Shown: piece by piece, positions 1 to 38,608 of the stretch | Numbering within the stretch: the stretch's first letter is position 1 | Layout: every line of letters begins with the position of its first letter | Source: Blastobasis lacticolella | Taxonomy: Eukaryota > Arthropoda > Insecta > Lepidoptera > Blastobasidae | Length of the DNA: 64,000 nt | NCBI GenBank assembly: GCA_905147135.1 | Contig: LR990056.1 | Location: 14,022,001-14,086,000, forward strand | Direction of reading: 5' to 3' | Notes under the pieces: generated by a model | The model's database searches: none | Seen by the model: the letters and a program-made list of their open reading frames with translations, nothing else | What the model was told of the DNA's origin: nothing | Made by a program: the position numbers and the translations under genes

Positions 1-510
1 TCATCACTGGCAACACACATTGGTCAATTACCTTTGTCTTGAGACACTGCGGTAATTTTGACGAAAATATAGGGCGAATTTTCCCGAACGCTGCCCAACC
101 GAGGTGGATTCGTCGATTGACATATTTCTCAAAATTGGACGTACCTAGCTGGACTATTTAATTTTGTCCTAGGTATGTATAGTTGTCAACTACTTCAAGT
201 GGAGTGCCTCCAACTTTCGCTAGAGTAGGCACAACATGGACATTCGACATAATGACATTTGAGCAACAAACTGATTAAATAATAAAACAATAAAAAAGGA
301 TGTTTGTAGATTGAATGTATTCACAAAAATAAAACTAGAATTTTTAAAATTTTGGGCTGTCTGTTTGTACACACTAATATTTGGAAGTACTGTACGGATT
401 TGAATGACACTTCTTTTTGTGTAGCTATTAAGCCTGATAAAAATATCATCATCATCATTTTGGCGTTATGTCCCGGTTGCGCCCCCGCAGTACGTTAGGG
501 CCTGGGTGCG
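1..510. other. No gene seen
   Basis: AT-rich. A reversed SINE-like scrap (TCATCATCATCATTTTGGCG) lies near 445-510. Nothing else was recognised. Confidence 0.5.
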
Positions 511-805
511 CCTAAATCAGGATAAAAGGATAAACTACCCCAAAACTGATTTCCACGCGGATGAAATCGTGGGCAATAGCTAGTTCGAAATAAAAATTAA
601 TTATAAATGCGAAAGTGAACATCTACTCATTGAAGATATCGATATTAATGTTTATTCTGTGACTTGTTATGACAATCATGACTTTAATTTCGTGTAGCAT
701 CATCACCATCATCAATTTATCACAATCCACTGTTGAACGTAGGATATCTATTATTAATTAACTGACATTTAACCGATGTCCGCAATGGAAAACTATTGTT
801 GTCAA

Positions 806-871
806 CTGTTGGGAGGAATCACCACATACCTGGTGATCATCGTGCAGTATCAATCGACAGACAACTGGTGA
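806..871 (+). pseudogene. Relic terminal exon of a gustatory receptor (copy A)
   Basis: The reading frame LLGGITTYLVIIVQYQSTDNW ends in TGA (one residue run split here: LLGGITTYLVII then VQYQSTDNW). It carries the TYhhhhhQ signature typical of the last Gr exon. No AG acceptor lies just upstream, where CAACTG replaces the expected CAG, and no preceding exon is seen between base 1 and 800. It is therefore probably a stranded exon, although the rest of a gene could lie left of the window. It sits inside the direct duplication 511-2296. Confidence 0.65.
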
Positions 872-1034
872 AAACTACGTTATTGTTATTTCATCGAACT
901 CAGAAAGAAATTAGATAAGAAGAATACTCTGTAAATGAAATAAAGCACAAAAAAATTTGAAAGCTGTGTTTATTATTAGTTAAAAAGACCAAAAGCCATT
1001 TTGTTCTTCAACGTAAAAAATTTTAATATCGGCC

Positions 1035-2280
1035 CTAAGTTGGGCGTAGATGTGTACCCCTTGTTAAGTGTCAGACATGAGTCCAACTATAGGAGCCAGA
1101 TATGGTACCCACGTTGGACCCAGATATATATGAGGCCCAGGTTGTGCGCCAGATATGGGCTCCTTGTTGGGCGCCAGATATGGACCTCATGTTAGATGTC
1201 AGACATTAGTCTCACTGTAGATATGAAATGTAGACTCACATTGAGCCAAATTTATCACCCCACGTTTAGCGACAAATATACGAGTAAAAAGCCCCAAGCT
1301 GGGCGCCGAATATGGACATCAAATTAAGTGCCAAATAATATGAGTCTTATTTAAAGCACTATATGGGAGAACCCACCTTGAAAATAAAAATATAAATGAA
1401 AAAAAGTATTTATTGAATTAGGATTACGTTAATTAATCTCTTTTTAAAAGTCAAAAATCTAACGGAAACCAAAGGGAAAGTTAGCGAGCTCATCCAGGTA
1501 GGGGGCGACGCATGCAGACTGATCAGCGCGTACGAGGGCTCACTCCGGCGAGACACCGGGCACCTATATACGCCACGCACATAACCGCCTTGGGCGCCAG
1601 ATATCGTTCCCACGTTGAGTGACAGATAACGTCCCCATCTCAGGTGCCAGAGATGAGTTCCATTGAGGACGTAAGATTTCAGACACCTTTGGCTCAGACA
1701 TGTCGCCCCACGTTTAAAGCCAAACATACGAGTAATAAAGATTTTCTTTACTTTTTAATCTTTTGTGTTTTTTGGTGTCTGCGTTTATATTGTGATGTAG
1801 TATCCTGAGAATAATATATCATTCATTGGGCACCATCTGTGAGCCCTACCTTTGGCGCGAGATATTATTCTTACGTTAGACGCCAGGTAGGAGTCCCATA
1901 TTGGGCGTCAAGTATGAGTCCCATATTGGGCGCCAGATATGACCGGGTGAAGTGGAGTAGATTGAGTAGGAAGGCGGACCCTGACAGAGGCTGGGATAAG
2001 CGCTAGGACGATGATGATTGGGCGCCAGATATAAGTCCTACGTTGGGCGCCAGGTATAAGTTCTATGTTGGGCCCTGGATATAAGTCCTACGGTGGGCGC
2101 CAGATATGAGTCTGATATCAGTCAAACGTTGAGCGCCAGATAGAAGTCGTTTATAAAAGTATCAAAGTGAGTTATAAGGTATTCCAAAGCGGTTCCTGCA
2201 GGATACCCAAAAAGGTGGGAATACCTTTCTTGTGATCGATCTTATCTTTTCGCCCCCACGTTGGGTGCAGATATGGATAG
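1035..2280 (+). repeat. Degenerate 25-bp tandem repeat array (copy A)
   Basis: Irregular repetition of a unit with the core GGGCGCCAGATATGAGTCC, about 25 bp long where units abut (clearest at 2020-2110). Units are interrupted by unrelated bases and by an RTE-like 3' scrap near 1935-2015 (a GATGATGAT tail). Confidence 0.8.
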
Positions 2281-2299
2281 ATCTCCCCTAAAATAACTC

Positions 2300-3660
2300 G
2301 ATTTTCCATGTCCGCGAATTAAATGTCGTTAAAGCATGAAGAGCACAAAGTTTTTTTTAAGCGGACACGAGGCAAAGGCATTCCAAGATCCGGTGGAAAA
2401 CCCACGGTGTTAAACCGTCTAAAAGTACATGGAGCACAAACCAGTTTCCTGACACTACTCAACAGAGCGTGGTCCACGTCCGATCCGGCCTTGGTTCCCT
2501 GAGTAAATGATGATTTCTATGGATTTCAGCCGACTTTCGTCTTGGAAGAGGTGCGCAGCACGTTACCAGAACTGATACCCATATGTGTATTCTAGGTGAT
2601 AGTTAAATTTTTATCTATTTTAGAAGTTGAGAATTTATTTAACGGATGTATCGGATTTAATTATTTTAAGCAGTGTCTTTAAAGAGAATAACTAGAGATC
2701 GATTTGATTTGACTAAACCACTTTTAATATCTATAACACAAACTATGCCTATCATCATCTTTCACTCTTTAGTATAACTACGTGATGGCCCTACCAAAAA
2801 TATAAAACCCTAAAATATATAATTTAATATCAGACATACTGCAAATGCTCGTACCAACGCAAGTCACCAACAAGTACCCGAGTATAAACTAAAATAGTAT
2901 ACGATAGACAACACTATGAAATCAACACACAAGAGATATCTAATGCTCGTACAAAACGTAGATCACCGACTCTAACACTCGACAAACCTCTCGACAGTAC
3001 TCTCGTGCTTGCTTGCGCGCACTTTTCGTATCCAGGAACGACCCCTAGCCGAAGAACAACCACCCAGTCCCGGGACCTTAGACCCACTCTCGTTCTCGTC
3101 TTGCTTCCCTTCGCCCCTCACCCCGCATCCTAAAGCGTGAGAAAACTGACCATTTGACCAACATATGTTACTCAATTTCTCCATGAATGATAAGGTCTGC
3201 CTGTCGGCACTCTTTGTTTTTTCCGGGACTACCTATCGCTTGTGTAACAAAAAATATATCAACGCAACGCTAATAGTAGTTGCAGAAAAAAATAAAGAAA
3301 CGGTCTCGCCTGCCCTAAAGACAAATGCGCGTACCATTTTTTCTAAAAAATATTACAATAGAGACTAGGGAACAATATGCTTGCTGTGAAGGAACGAAGT
3401 CACCGCTGTTTGTTAGTTAACAATCCGTTGTTGACAATAGCCCGAAAAGGCATTTCTAAAACGACACTTTGTTTTATTTGTTCTATGGTATTTCCAAATT
3501 GCTAAAGCGATCACAATGCACCCCAATACAAAACCCGCCATTAAAGTTGTGTGCTATTATTTAGTCACCCGAACATTGAGCATTTAAATAAGACATACAG
3601 ATACTTTTCGAAATCACATACCTATAGTGATGTAGGTAATAACTAATATACTGGAACGTA
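2300..3660. other. No gene seen
   Basis: Non-coding by inspection, with no exon-like or transposon-coding signal. Confidence 0.5.
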
Positions 3661-3663
3661 CTT

Positions 3664-3990
3664 ATGGCACATAAGGACCGTTACACATCTCACCTGATAT
3701 TAAGTGCAGATGCAGTCTACGATGGCACATACGGCTATTTTATACCTATTCACACTTGTTTTAAAGAAACCCAAGTTGTACCGCTCAGGGAAAACATGTG
3801 CAAGCAGCGAGTTCCAAACCCTTGCCGTTCGCAACAGAAAGTTAGAAAAACGCTGAGTGCGTATTTGTGGGATGTCGACAATATAGGAATGGTACGCTCC
3901 AGTCCAACCAAGTCCAGAGCAGCCAGATAGACCTTGGCAGATCCGTCCCATAGCTGACAACAGTATTCCATGCAAGGTCAAATTTGGGCT
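3664..3990 (-). mobile_element. Fragment of jockey-type LINE, C-terminal part
   Basis: Minus-strand pieces LLSAMGRICQGLSG and then RTARVWNSLLAHVFPERYN match the C-terminal region of the LINE at 4020-5645. There is an internal deletion and a frame change. It is head-to-head with that copy. Confidence 0.65.
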
Positions 3991-4019
3991 TTATTTGAGT
4001 CAATTTTAGCCAATCCTCG

Positions 4020-5645
4020 TTACCACCGTTGCTGAAGCCAGACGGAACATTGGCACATGCTGCGAAGGAGAAAGCGAATTCGCTTGCTTCTCATTTCACG
4101 GCTAGTTCGCGTTTAGATACTGCAGGAAAAGCTCTACGCATCTCATCCCGCGCTGACTGCACTATAGCAGACGTGCAAATACATCATTGAGAGATTTTAA
4201 AAATCCTGCGGAGTCTAGACGTGAACAAGGCTGTCTAGACGTGGACCTGATGGTATACCAGCGACGGTCTTGCGTAGACGTGCCCTTGAGTTGTCTCCTA
4301 TTCTCACACGCCTGTTTCGACTCTTACTTAAGACTGGTATTGTACCTAAGTCGTGCAAGCTTGCCAATGTGAAGCCCTTGCCTAAGAAGGGCAGCCGCGC
4401 AGACCTATTTCAGTCACCTCCATTCTCTGTAAGATTATGGAGCGTGCACTGAACAACAAACTCCTTGCGCATCACGAAGGTAACGATCTCCTCAGCGATT
4501 TCCAGTACGCATTCTGCCGTGGTCGGTCGACTGGGGACCTTCTGGTGTATGCCACTTATATGTGAAGTGAGGCCATTGAGAAGCATGGCGAGGCCCTTGC
4601 TGTGTCGCTTGATATCTCCAAGGCCTTTGATAGGGTTTGGCACGCGGCCCTTCCAAGCAAGCTTCCCTCATTTGGTATTCGTGGTGGCTTTTGCAATTGG
4701 ATTTCGAACTGTCTGAGTGGACGTTCAATCCGGGTAGTTTTCGATGGTTACTCGTCTGATCTTCAGGCTATGGGACGCGGAAGTTCCTCAGGGGTCCGTT
4801 CTGTCCACGACTTTTTTCTTGCTGCATATCAACGATCTTCTAGTACCCGGTACCCTTGGGTACGCTGACGACAGCACAGTAACGGATAAATATCTGTCAG
4901 TTCCTCTGAAAGCTAACAGGGACGACATTCAGTCTTGTCGAGAGGCCATGGTTAGGCATTTAAACGAAGCTCTCAAAGCAGTCTGCGACTGGGGCTAAGA
5001 CAATCTAGCGGCGTCCAACGCTACCAAAACACAGGCATGTTTGTTTTCCGCCAAACGGAGTCCATTCCATCTAACTCCGGCTTTCCGGGATGTGGCTGTG
5101 GAAATTACCGAAAATTTACAGCTCCTTGGTATTGAGCTATCAACCAATCTTAACTTTGGACAGTACATCGAATCCAAAGCTAAGACTGCAGCCAAGAAAC
5201 TTGGTATCCTCTCGAAGGTCAGGCGGTACTTCACTTCAAAGCAGTTGCTTCAATTATATCCGAATATACGGAGTACTGTTGCCATCACTGGGGTGGATCG
5301 GCCAAATACCAACTGACCGCTTTAGATTCGGTGGAAAAACGTGCAAAAAAGATAATTTGTGACCCGCAATTAATTGAGGCTAAGCTGCGGAGCCTCGAGC
5401 ATCGGCGCAGGGTTGCGTGTCTGTCGGTATTCTATAGGTTGCATTTAGGAGAGAGTGCGAAACAGTTGCACGACCTCTTTCCGCCGGCCTCTTTCCGCCA
5501 TCGGGAAACGCGATCCGGGCGAGCGCTTCATCTTTATGTCGTGGATCTTCCAGCTACCCGCACGAGCCGCTTTGGTTCAACCTTTATAATGCGAATGACT
5601 AAGGATTGGAACGCGTTGCCTGCGAGTGTGTTCCCTGATCACTAA
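4020..5645 (+). mobile_element. Decayed jockey/CR1-type LINE, reverse transcriptase part
   Basis: Reverse transcriptase fragments lie in order across several frames: VLRRRALELSPILTRLFRLL (4270 region), SLDISKAFDRVWHAALPSK (4600), VPQGSVLS (4785), then GYADDSTVTDKY with the YADD catalytic motif (4860). The C-terminal region includes TKDWNALPASVFPDH (5600). There are several stops and shifts, the endonuclease is absent, and the copy is dead. The exact clade is not settled. Confidence 0.85.
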
Positions 5646-5649
5646 GGTG

Positions 5650-6930
5650 CGTTGGGGTAAGTTTGGATGGTTTTTAGCTGCATTCATAAGAAGTTGGCAA
5701 TTTATTTTTTCCTCAAAATCTATATCAGCTAGCGTAATAAAATAAAGTAGAAACTGATAATCAATAAACAACCTATCAGAAAAATATTTTCATGTTTGCA
5801 TAGATTTAACGACTGCTGTGTTACGGGAGTTTAAAGTATAGACATAGATTTAAAAATTCATGGGAAAGATCGGACGACGTTGGGGAAAGACCGGATTACC
5901 CTCTAAAACTACTCGTGTGGCTAAGAACACAAGGTTCATAAAAAGAAAATATCCGATCTTATACTCGCTACAGCATTCTTCTTGTAAAATTTAATTATGT
6001 TTAAAAACATAGCAGGAACAGAACATTTTACCTTTTTTTTGTTTTGAGCGTCCGATCTTACCCCGCCCGAGTAAATTTCAAGTCGCTGTAGTTCTCAAAC
6101 TTTTGTGTCTCAAATGTTTCAATAGGTAGGTAACCTACGTACCTACCAGGGTAAATCTCGCACTTTTTTATAATTTTTGGCCTGATTACTGGTTGATACA
6201 AAGCAAAGATTTGACGCGCTCTTCTGGCGTTGTGTTCGCCATACCTAACGAACCTATGCGAGTCTCGATAGCCAAGCCGAAAATCTAAAATAAAAATTTG
6301 AGGCGACCTTCTCAAATCCGACCCACCTATACAATTTTCTTTCTATCAAAAACAGACGTTTTTGAGTTTTTATTGGTATGAAGGAGGCTGGATATTATGT
6401 AATAGGTAGGTATGTATGTATAATGGTAATTTTATAAGCGGTAAAAAATAAAAGTTTACTCAAATTTAAAATCAATATTTATTTCACGAAAGTTAAATAA
6501 CTTTGCCAATCAGTATTTTTTATTTAAGGTAATACAATAATTTTTATTAGTTAGATAAAACATAAAATCTAAACTTAGCAAAAAAACTATATGAAGAAAA
6601 AAACATTAAAAAATTAGTAACAAATTCTTATTTGGAATGTAGTTATTGGCACATCGCATGTACCCAGAAAGATCTTCGTGAGCATTATAATTATGAATTT
6701 TTTTTTATAGAATAAAATGACTTTCATAGATATAAAACATATTTTATCTCGATTAGTCATACTTAAGCCTGTGCTTTAGCATAAAAAGTAAAAAGTAAGA
6801 ACTTATTAAAATTATACTTTTAATACAAATATACAGCTTTTGTTAGGTTAGTACTCTTTTGGAAATAGTGGTATAATTAAATGCCTTATAAGTTATATAC
6901 GAAACTAAAAGAACTACTTATAATCTGGAC
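5650..6930. other. AT-rich, no gene seen
   Basis: Strongly AT-rich between LINE fragments, with no recognisable frame. Confidence 0.5.
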
Positions 6931-6934
6931 GCCT

Positions 6935-7062
6935 TCAAGGTAGAGTGAATAGGCTGTTCCTAGACAGGCATGCTCCATCTTCGACCGCATCGTCACTTAC
7001 CACTTACCACCAGGTAAGATGGCGGTCAAATGCCTGGATAGTCTATAATAAAAAAAAAAATA
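6935..7062 (+). mobile_element. SINE 3' end with A tail
   Basis: CGTCACTTACCACCAGGTAA and a terminal run of A resemble the 3' ends of the SINEs at 44.9, 48.6 and 54.5 kb. Confidence 0.5.
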
Positions 7063-7134
7063 GTTGCCACTATAGTATATAGTGGCCACCTCTGCTTAGA
7101 TGAGACATACCGCATACCATAGACGATGCCTAGT

Positions 7135-7480
7135 TTTTTTTAATAGCAGTTTTAGCTATGGACTCGATATACCCAACAAAGTCCAGCTTGGAAAACACTT
7201 TCATGTCCAGCAGGCGGAAGCTATCACGTATTTGTAGGGGCACACGCTAAAAGACTGAAAGAGGAAAGTTGGAGTCCGACGGAATGTACTTCGCTTGGCG
7301 GTGAACAAACATTCCTGTGTTTTAAGCGCGTTGAACTGCACAAGACTGGCAACTCCCCAATCCTCTCTCTTGTCCTTTGCACTTAATGTGTACTTGTCCG
7401 TCACTGTGGTGACATCTGCATACCCAAAAGCACCGGACAAGAACAGATCATTTACGTGCACCAGGAACAAGGTGTTCTGT
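7135..7480 (-). mobile_element. Short fragment of the same jockey-type LINE
   Basis: The minus strand reads HVNDLFLSGAFGYADVTTVT and later YIESIAKTAIKK, homologous to the palm and thumb region at 4830-5200. The catalytic YADD is changed to YADV. Confidence 0.65.
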
Positions 7481-7892
7481 TCTGTACAGGGTTGTGTTCT
7501 GTCGTCCAAGTTTATCAGCGTAGACATATCCCCAAAGAAAGTAATCTAATGTATAACTCCATTCATTGCACAATCTGGATTACCAACGTGACATTATTGA
7601 TTGATGTTAATTTTTTCCTCCAAATAAAATTTTGTTTAGCGCTGAAGCCCACTTATGGTCGAATGGTTTTGATTTTGGTTAGAATAAACACTCAGCGGCC
7701 ACATGACCGAAATCTTATTCATTAGCTTTCTAATATGGCTAGTTTCACTCATATAAATATATTTTTCTTTGTAGATATATTATTTATTTTAATAATTGAC
7801 AATAAAATATTAACAGTTATAATAAAAATACCTATACATTAATACCTAAGTTTAAAATAGCAAAAATATACACTAATACATATAAAATAATA

Positions 7893-10044
7893 CTAAAAAT
7901 TAAAAAAGTCGTCCACACCGCTGTCCCCCGGAATGGTGCCCAGAAAGCTGGCTGCGTTGCCTCGTTGAATAGCGATGCTAATCCGTTGCCCGAGGAACGA
8001 GCCAGCTCTCCGGTCACCAGTGGTGTCATTTAATTTTATGGAAAGTTCTGCAAAGAACTTTTTCGCACCAGGGCCTCACGGTCCCAACGTTTCCACCCCA
8101 AACGGCTGAAATACGAAGTCTTGCGCTAGACTTACGTATTTCCTCCGCTTGAGGTCTTCCGCAGCTGACGCCGCAGCCCCAGCGCAGCTGCCAGTGGAGG
8201 CCACATGCGAAGGCGCCAGTGTGTCCACACATGTAGCGTCCCACACCAGCGCCTTCCCACGCTGCCACCCAATGAGCGTCATGCCGTCGGGCCTCTTGCC
8301 ATCGTCACGTACGGTACCTTTCGGCTCTAATACGGCCGGTACGTTGACGGTGACAAGTGCCCTACGAATGATGTCATTGATTGCCGCGTGCCTGGAGATT
8401 CGGCCTGCGCTGCGGGTACACGAAAGACCGTGGTGCCCTAGCGGATCCACAGACGCACCACAGGGACAGTAGTGTGGACGAACCAGATTGACCCCCAATC
8501 TTATACCCAAACATATAGACAACGATAAGTTGTCCAGGACGGTGCCGATATTCGAGGAGGGGACTGCTTGCAGCCAGAACCCTGACTCTCGCTCTGTCAC
8601 GGCTAGGAGACGAGCCCGTTCCGAAAGGTTGGCCGAAGAAACTAATAAATCTTTTAGAATTTTTTTGCATAAAGGCTCGTCCCATAGCCGTTGATGCATC
8701 GGAGACTCTGGGAGAGACTCATTCGGACATATACTCATCCAGGCTTTTTTAGCATCTGTGCAGCAAGGACTGTCTATAAAACTTGTGTGTGGTCCTAGGA
8801 TTTTGCTGACTAAATTTTCGGTGCTATGAACAGATGATAAAAAAGCCGGGAGAGAAACACTTGAAATTTTGCGCACTCCGATTCCGCCTAAACGAACTGG
8901 AAGCGAAGCTTGGGACCATTCTCTTGAATTAAGATCTAAATTTAGAATTTTGGAAATTACTGTTCGAATGTCATTATCTAAAGGTATTACTAAATTATCA
9001 TATCGCCAAAAAGGACTGCATCGTAAAAAGTACGTAAATTGCGGGACGAAAAGGCAGAAACGGAGTAAAAATAGGGCCATGTGTGATTTTATTTTAAGTA
9101 GTTCTTCAGAATAAATTTGGAATTTTAATTGTTTTTCAAGTATAAATGGCGGGACAGACTTGTCTAAAATGGGGGCACCAAGAAGACGGAGAGTTTCTTC
9201 ACTTAAAATTTTGATTCCTGGGGCCTTTGAGTCAAAATTTGTTATAATTTCAGGTTTGTTGATCAAATTTGGGTCCAAATAAAGCTCGCATTTTGAAAAA
9301 TTTAAGGAAAGGCCGATATTTTGAAACTCGGTGGATGTAAGTTCTAGATCATCTAGAACTGTTGTAACTCCACCACCAAGTGTCCCGTCATCTAGGTACC
9401 ATACGTTTAATTTTGACTTTTATTTTGAAATAATTGGTTGTATTGCCAAACTAAATATAGCTGGTCCGAGTGGGTCTCCCTGTTGACACCCTACTTCTGA
9501 ATTCAAAACATTGCTTTTATACATTAATTTAGAAGGGGAATTATAACACTGCCAAATATAGGGAAGAAGTTCCGGACATTGGTTTTTAATTTCTGTAAGT
9601 AAGGTGTCTCTATTTACCGAATTAAATGCATTTTTGACGTCTACTTTCAACACGACTTCAGCCTGGTTGCTGGATATAAAAGTACGCAAGGCGTGTACTG
9701 CGGCTTCGCAGCCACCTTTGCTCCCATAACCAAGCTGAATCGGCTGAAAAATAGACGTTAATTTAGGAGCCAATTTTTTACAACAAATTTTGGAGGCGAG
9801 TCTCCGAATGGTAGTGCCCACAGCAATCGGCCTGACTCCCCCCTCTTTCTTCATTAGGGCGCACAGTTTCGCCCCGTATAAAATATCTATCACTTCTGTG
9901 TTGACCTTTCCCGCTAACATGACGTTAATGAGGGCGGTGAGTTGCTCCAAAAGCCTGATACCGGCGTCCCCGCAGGACTTGCACAACAGATCCTTTAGAT
10001 GCTGTGGTGAAAGTCCATCGAGGCCACCGGCTGAGCCGTTTTTC
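7893..10044 (-). mobile_element. LINE with reverse transcriptase and restriction-like endonuclease, two premature stops
   Basis: About 2.15 kb is in one frame on the minus strand. The RT begins near GLDGLSPQHLKDLL. It continues with KVDVKNAFNSVNRD, then CQQGDPLGPAIFSLAIQP, then YLDDGTLGG, which holds the catalytic YxDD. Near the end is a cysteine-histidine knuckle (CPCGASVDPLGHHGLSC) followed by [10 protein letters not shown] and LVWDATCVDTLAPSH. These fit a PD-(D/E)XK endonuclease of the R2-like type. The only breaks I see are a TAA at 9422-9420 and a TGA just after GVETLGP (8078-8076), after which the frame continues to FFNF plus a stop at 7893. The 5' part is missing. Related scraps lie at 36.1 and 51.1 kb. 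Confidence 0.85.
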
Positions 10045-10121
10045 TTTGTTATATTTCACTTTGAAAACAAAAGGTTTAAAAAATACGTTTTACTAACATT
10101 TTCTTAAAAAATTGATAAATA

Positions 10122-10200
10122 TCCGGGTACTAAAAATAATAATACCCGATACCCGGGTATCAAAAAAAGTCGGGTATTCGAAAACCCTAACCTATACCTA
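10122..10200. repeat. Repeat end rich in ATACCCG inverted motifs
   Basis: GATACCCGGGTATC palindrome with flanking ATACCCG and CGGGTATT copies. It resembles the terminal region of a small DNA transposon, but the other end was not found. Confidence 0.35.
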
Positions 10201-10239
10201 TTTTTATATTTAACTTCATTTACAATAACCGAAGTAATT

Positions 10240-10289
10240 AAATCGTTTAAAAATATGTGCTTAATTAAGCACATATTTTTAAACGATTT
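10240..10289. repeat. Perfect 50-bp palindrome
   Basis: The two 25-base halves are exact reverse complements centred on TTAATTAA, with no spacer. Confidence 0.9.
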
Positions 10290-10299
10290 TCCCAATTAA

Positions 10300-11169
10300 A
10301 TGGGTCATCAATAACAGTAGTCGGTCAATATTGCCACTCTGAAAATTCTGTACTTAAAATAGTAATAGTTAATACAGCTGTAATTAAAATAGTATTAAAA
10401 ATGCTGTATCGAAAAGTAATTTTTTAAAAATTATTTGACTGGCGTGAAAAAAGTGTACCCTTAAACGACTGTTTTTGAATATGTAATTGGAACATTACGG
10501 TATGAGTGTAGATAAAAGGTACTTACTTAAGTGTGATGCCTATATAACGGTTATATGTAGTGTGATGAATGCGTTAGTTACTTCATAAATCGGAATAACA
10601 ATTGCAGTCGCCGTAATGAACGTTTCGGGGGTACATTAAAGTTTTAATACGACGTTTGCCTAATTTCTTTGTTAACTCGTCTGTATCGCTTTTAACTGTA
10701 ATCGAAGTTCTTCTTACTTTAAAATAGCACTTCTAGTTATAAAAAATCTGTTACCAACACCTAAATGTTAGTTTTGTTGTAGCACTGCTCGTAACTAATT
10801 AATTCATCATATACCAGATCAGTTCAGCTACCGCCACTTCATGAATTTTAACTAATTAAGTAGTTTGTCACTGAGCTCTCTGTCTTAGTGTCTCAATCGA
10901 CCCAGCCATGCAGCGTAGTAGAAATGATTAACTTGACTTGCTAAGAGAAACCAAATGCTAACAAATTCAGTTCTAAATCGCTAAGCTAGAGAACCCTAAG
11001 ACATAGACTTTCATGAATATTTTAACTTACCTACTTCGGCACGCGATACGCGATGCCGCTATTGGCAGTTCGCGCTAATGTGTCCTTAATTTGATTCCGA
11101 TTGTTGATAATTGAGGTTTGCGACTAACTGATATTCATGGATTCCTGGATTGTGCTCTAGTAGGTAAAC
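10300..11169. other. Upstream region of the plus-strand Gr
   Basis: AT-rich. A repeated AGTTAATTAA-like word occurs near 10795-10865. No clear TATA box next to the ATG. Confidence 0.4.
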
Positions 11170-38159
<26,990 letters not shown>

Positions 38160-38608
38160 AGCTGCTCGTTTTTTTATAGGTTCTTAGTATAAAACTAGTA
38201 GACTAGTAGTATCTAGTATACTAGTACTTCTACACTCATAGTTTTATTGAATTTAAGTATTAAAACATTAATTAATTAATGAAACCTAAAATAAAATAAG
38301 CTTAAAAATTGTGTACCATATTTTCAGTTACATACTTAACTTACCAGTAAATATTTTTTAATTTTTACAGATGATTTGATATTAGATCTCATATCGCTTT
38401 TTTTGTGAATATCTTTTACTGTATTGAACGCAGAATAGATATATTTATTACTTAGAAGAAACAAAAATAAATAAACATGCTTACGACATCAAAAATACGT
38501 TTTTAATGCCTTCCACTGCTGTAATACAAGGTACCTACTAAATTGTACTAATTGAAGATAATAATGTCATTGTCCTAACTGTAACGTCAATTTGTCCTGT
38601 CCAACGAG

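Larger units (their letters stand above)
511..2296 (+). repeat. Direct long duplication, copy A
   Basis: Collinear with 61731-63597 in the same orientation, starting near CTAAATCAGGATAAAA and ending near GATCTCCCCTAAAATA. It carries a relic Gr exon and the 25-bp repeat array. Several small indels and many substitutions separate the copies, so the duplication is not very recent. Confidence 0.88.
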
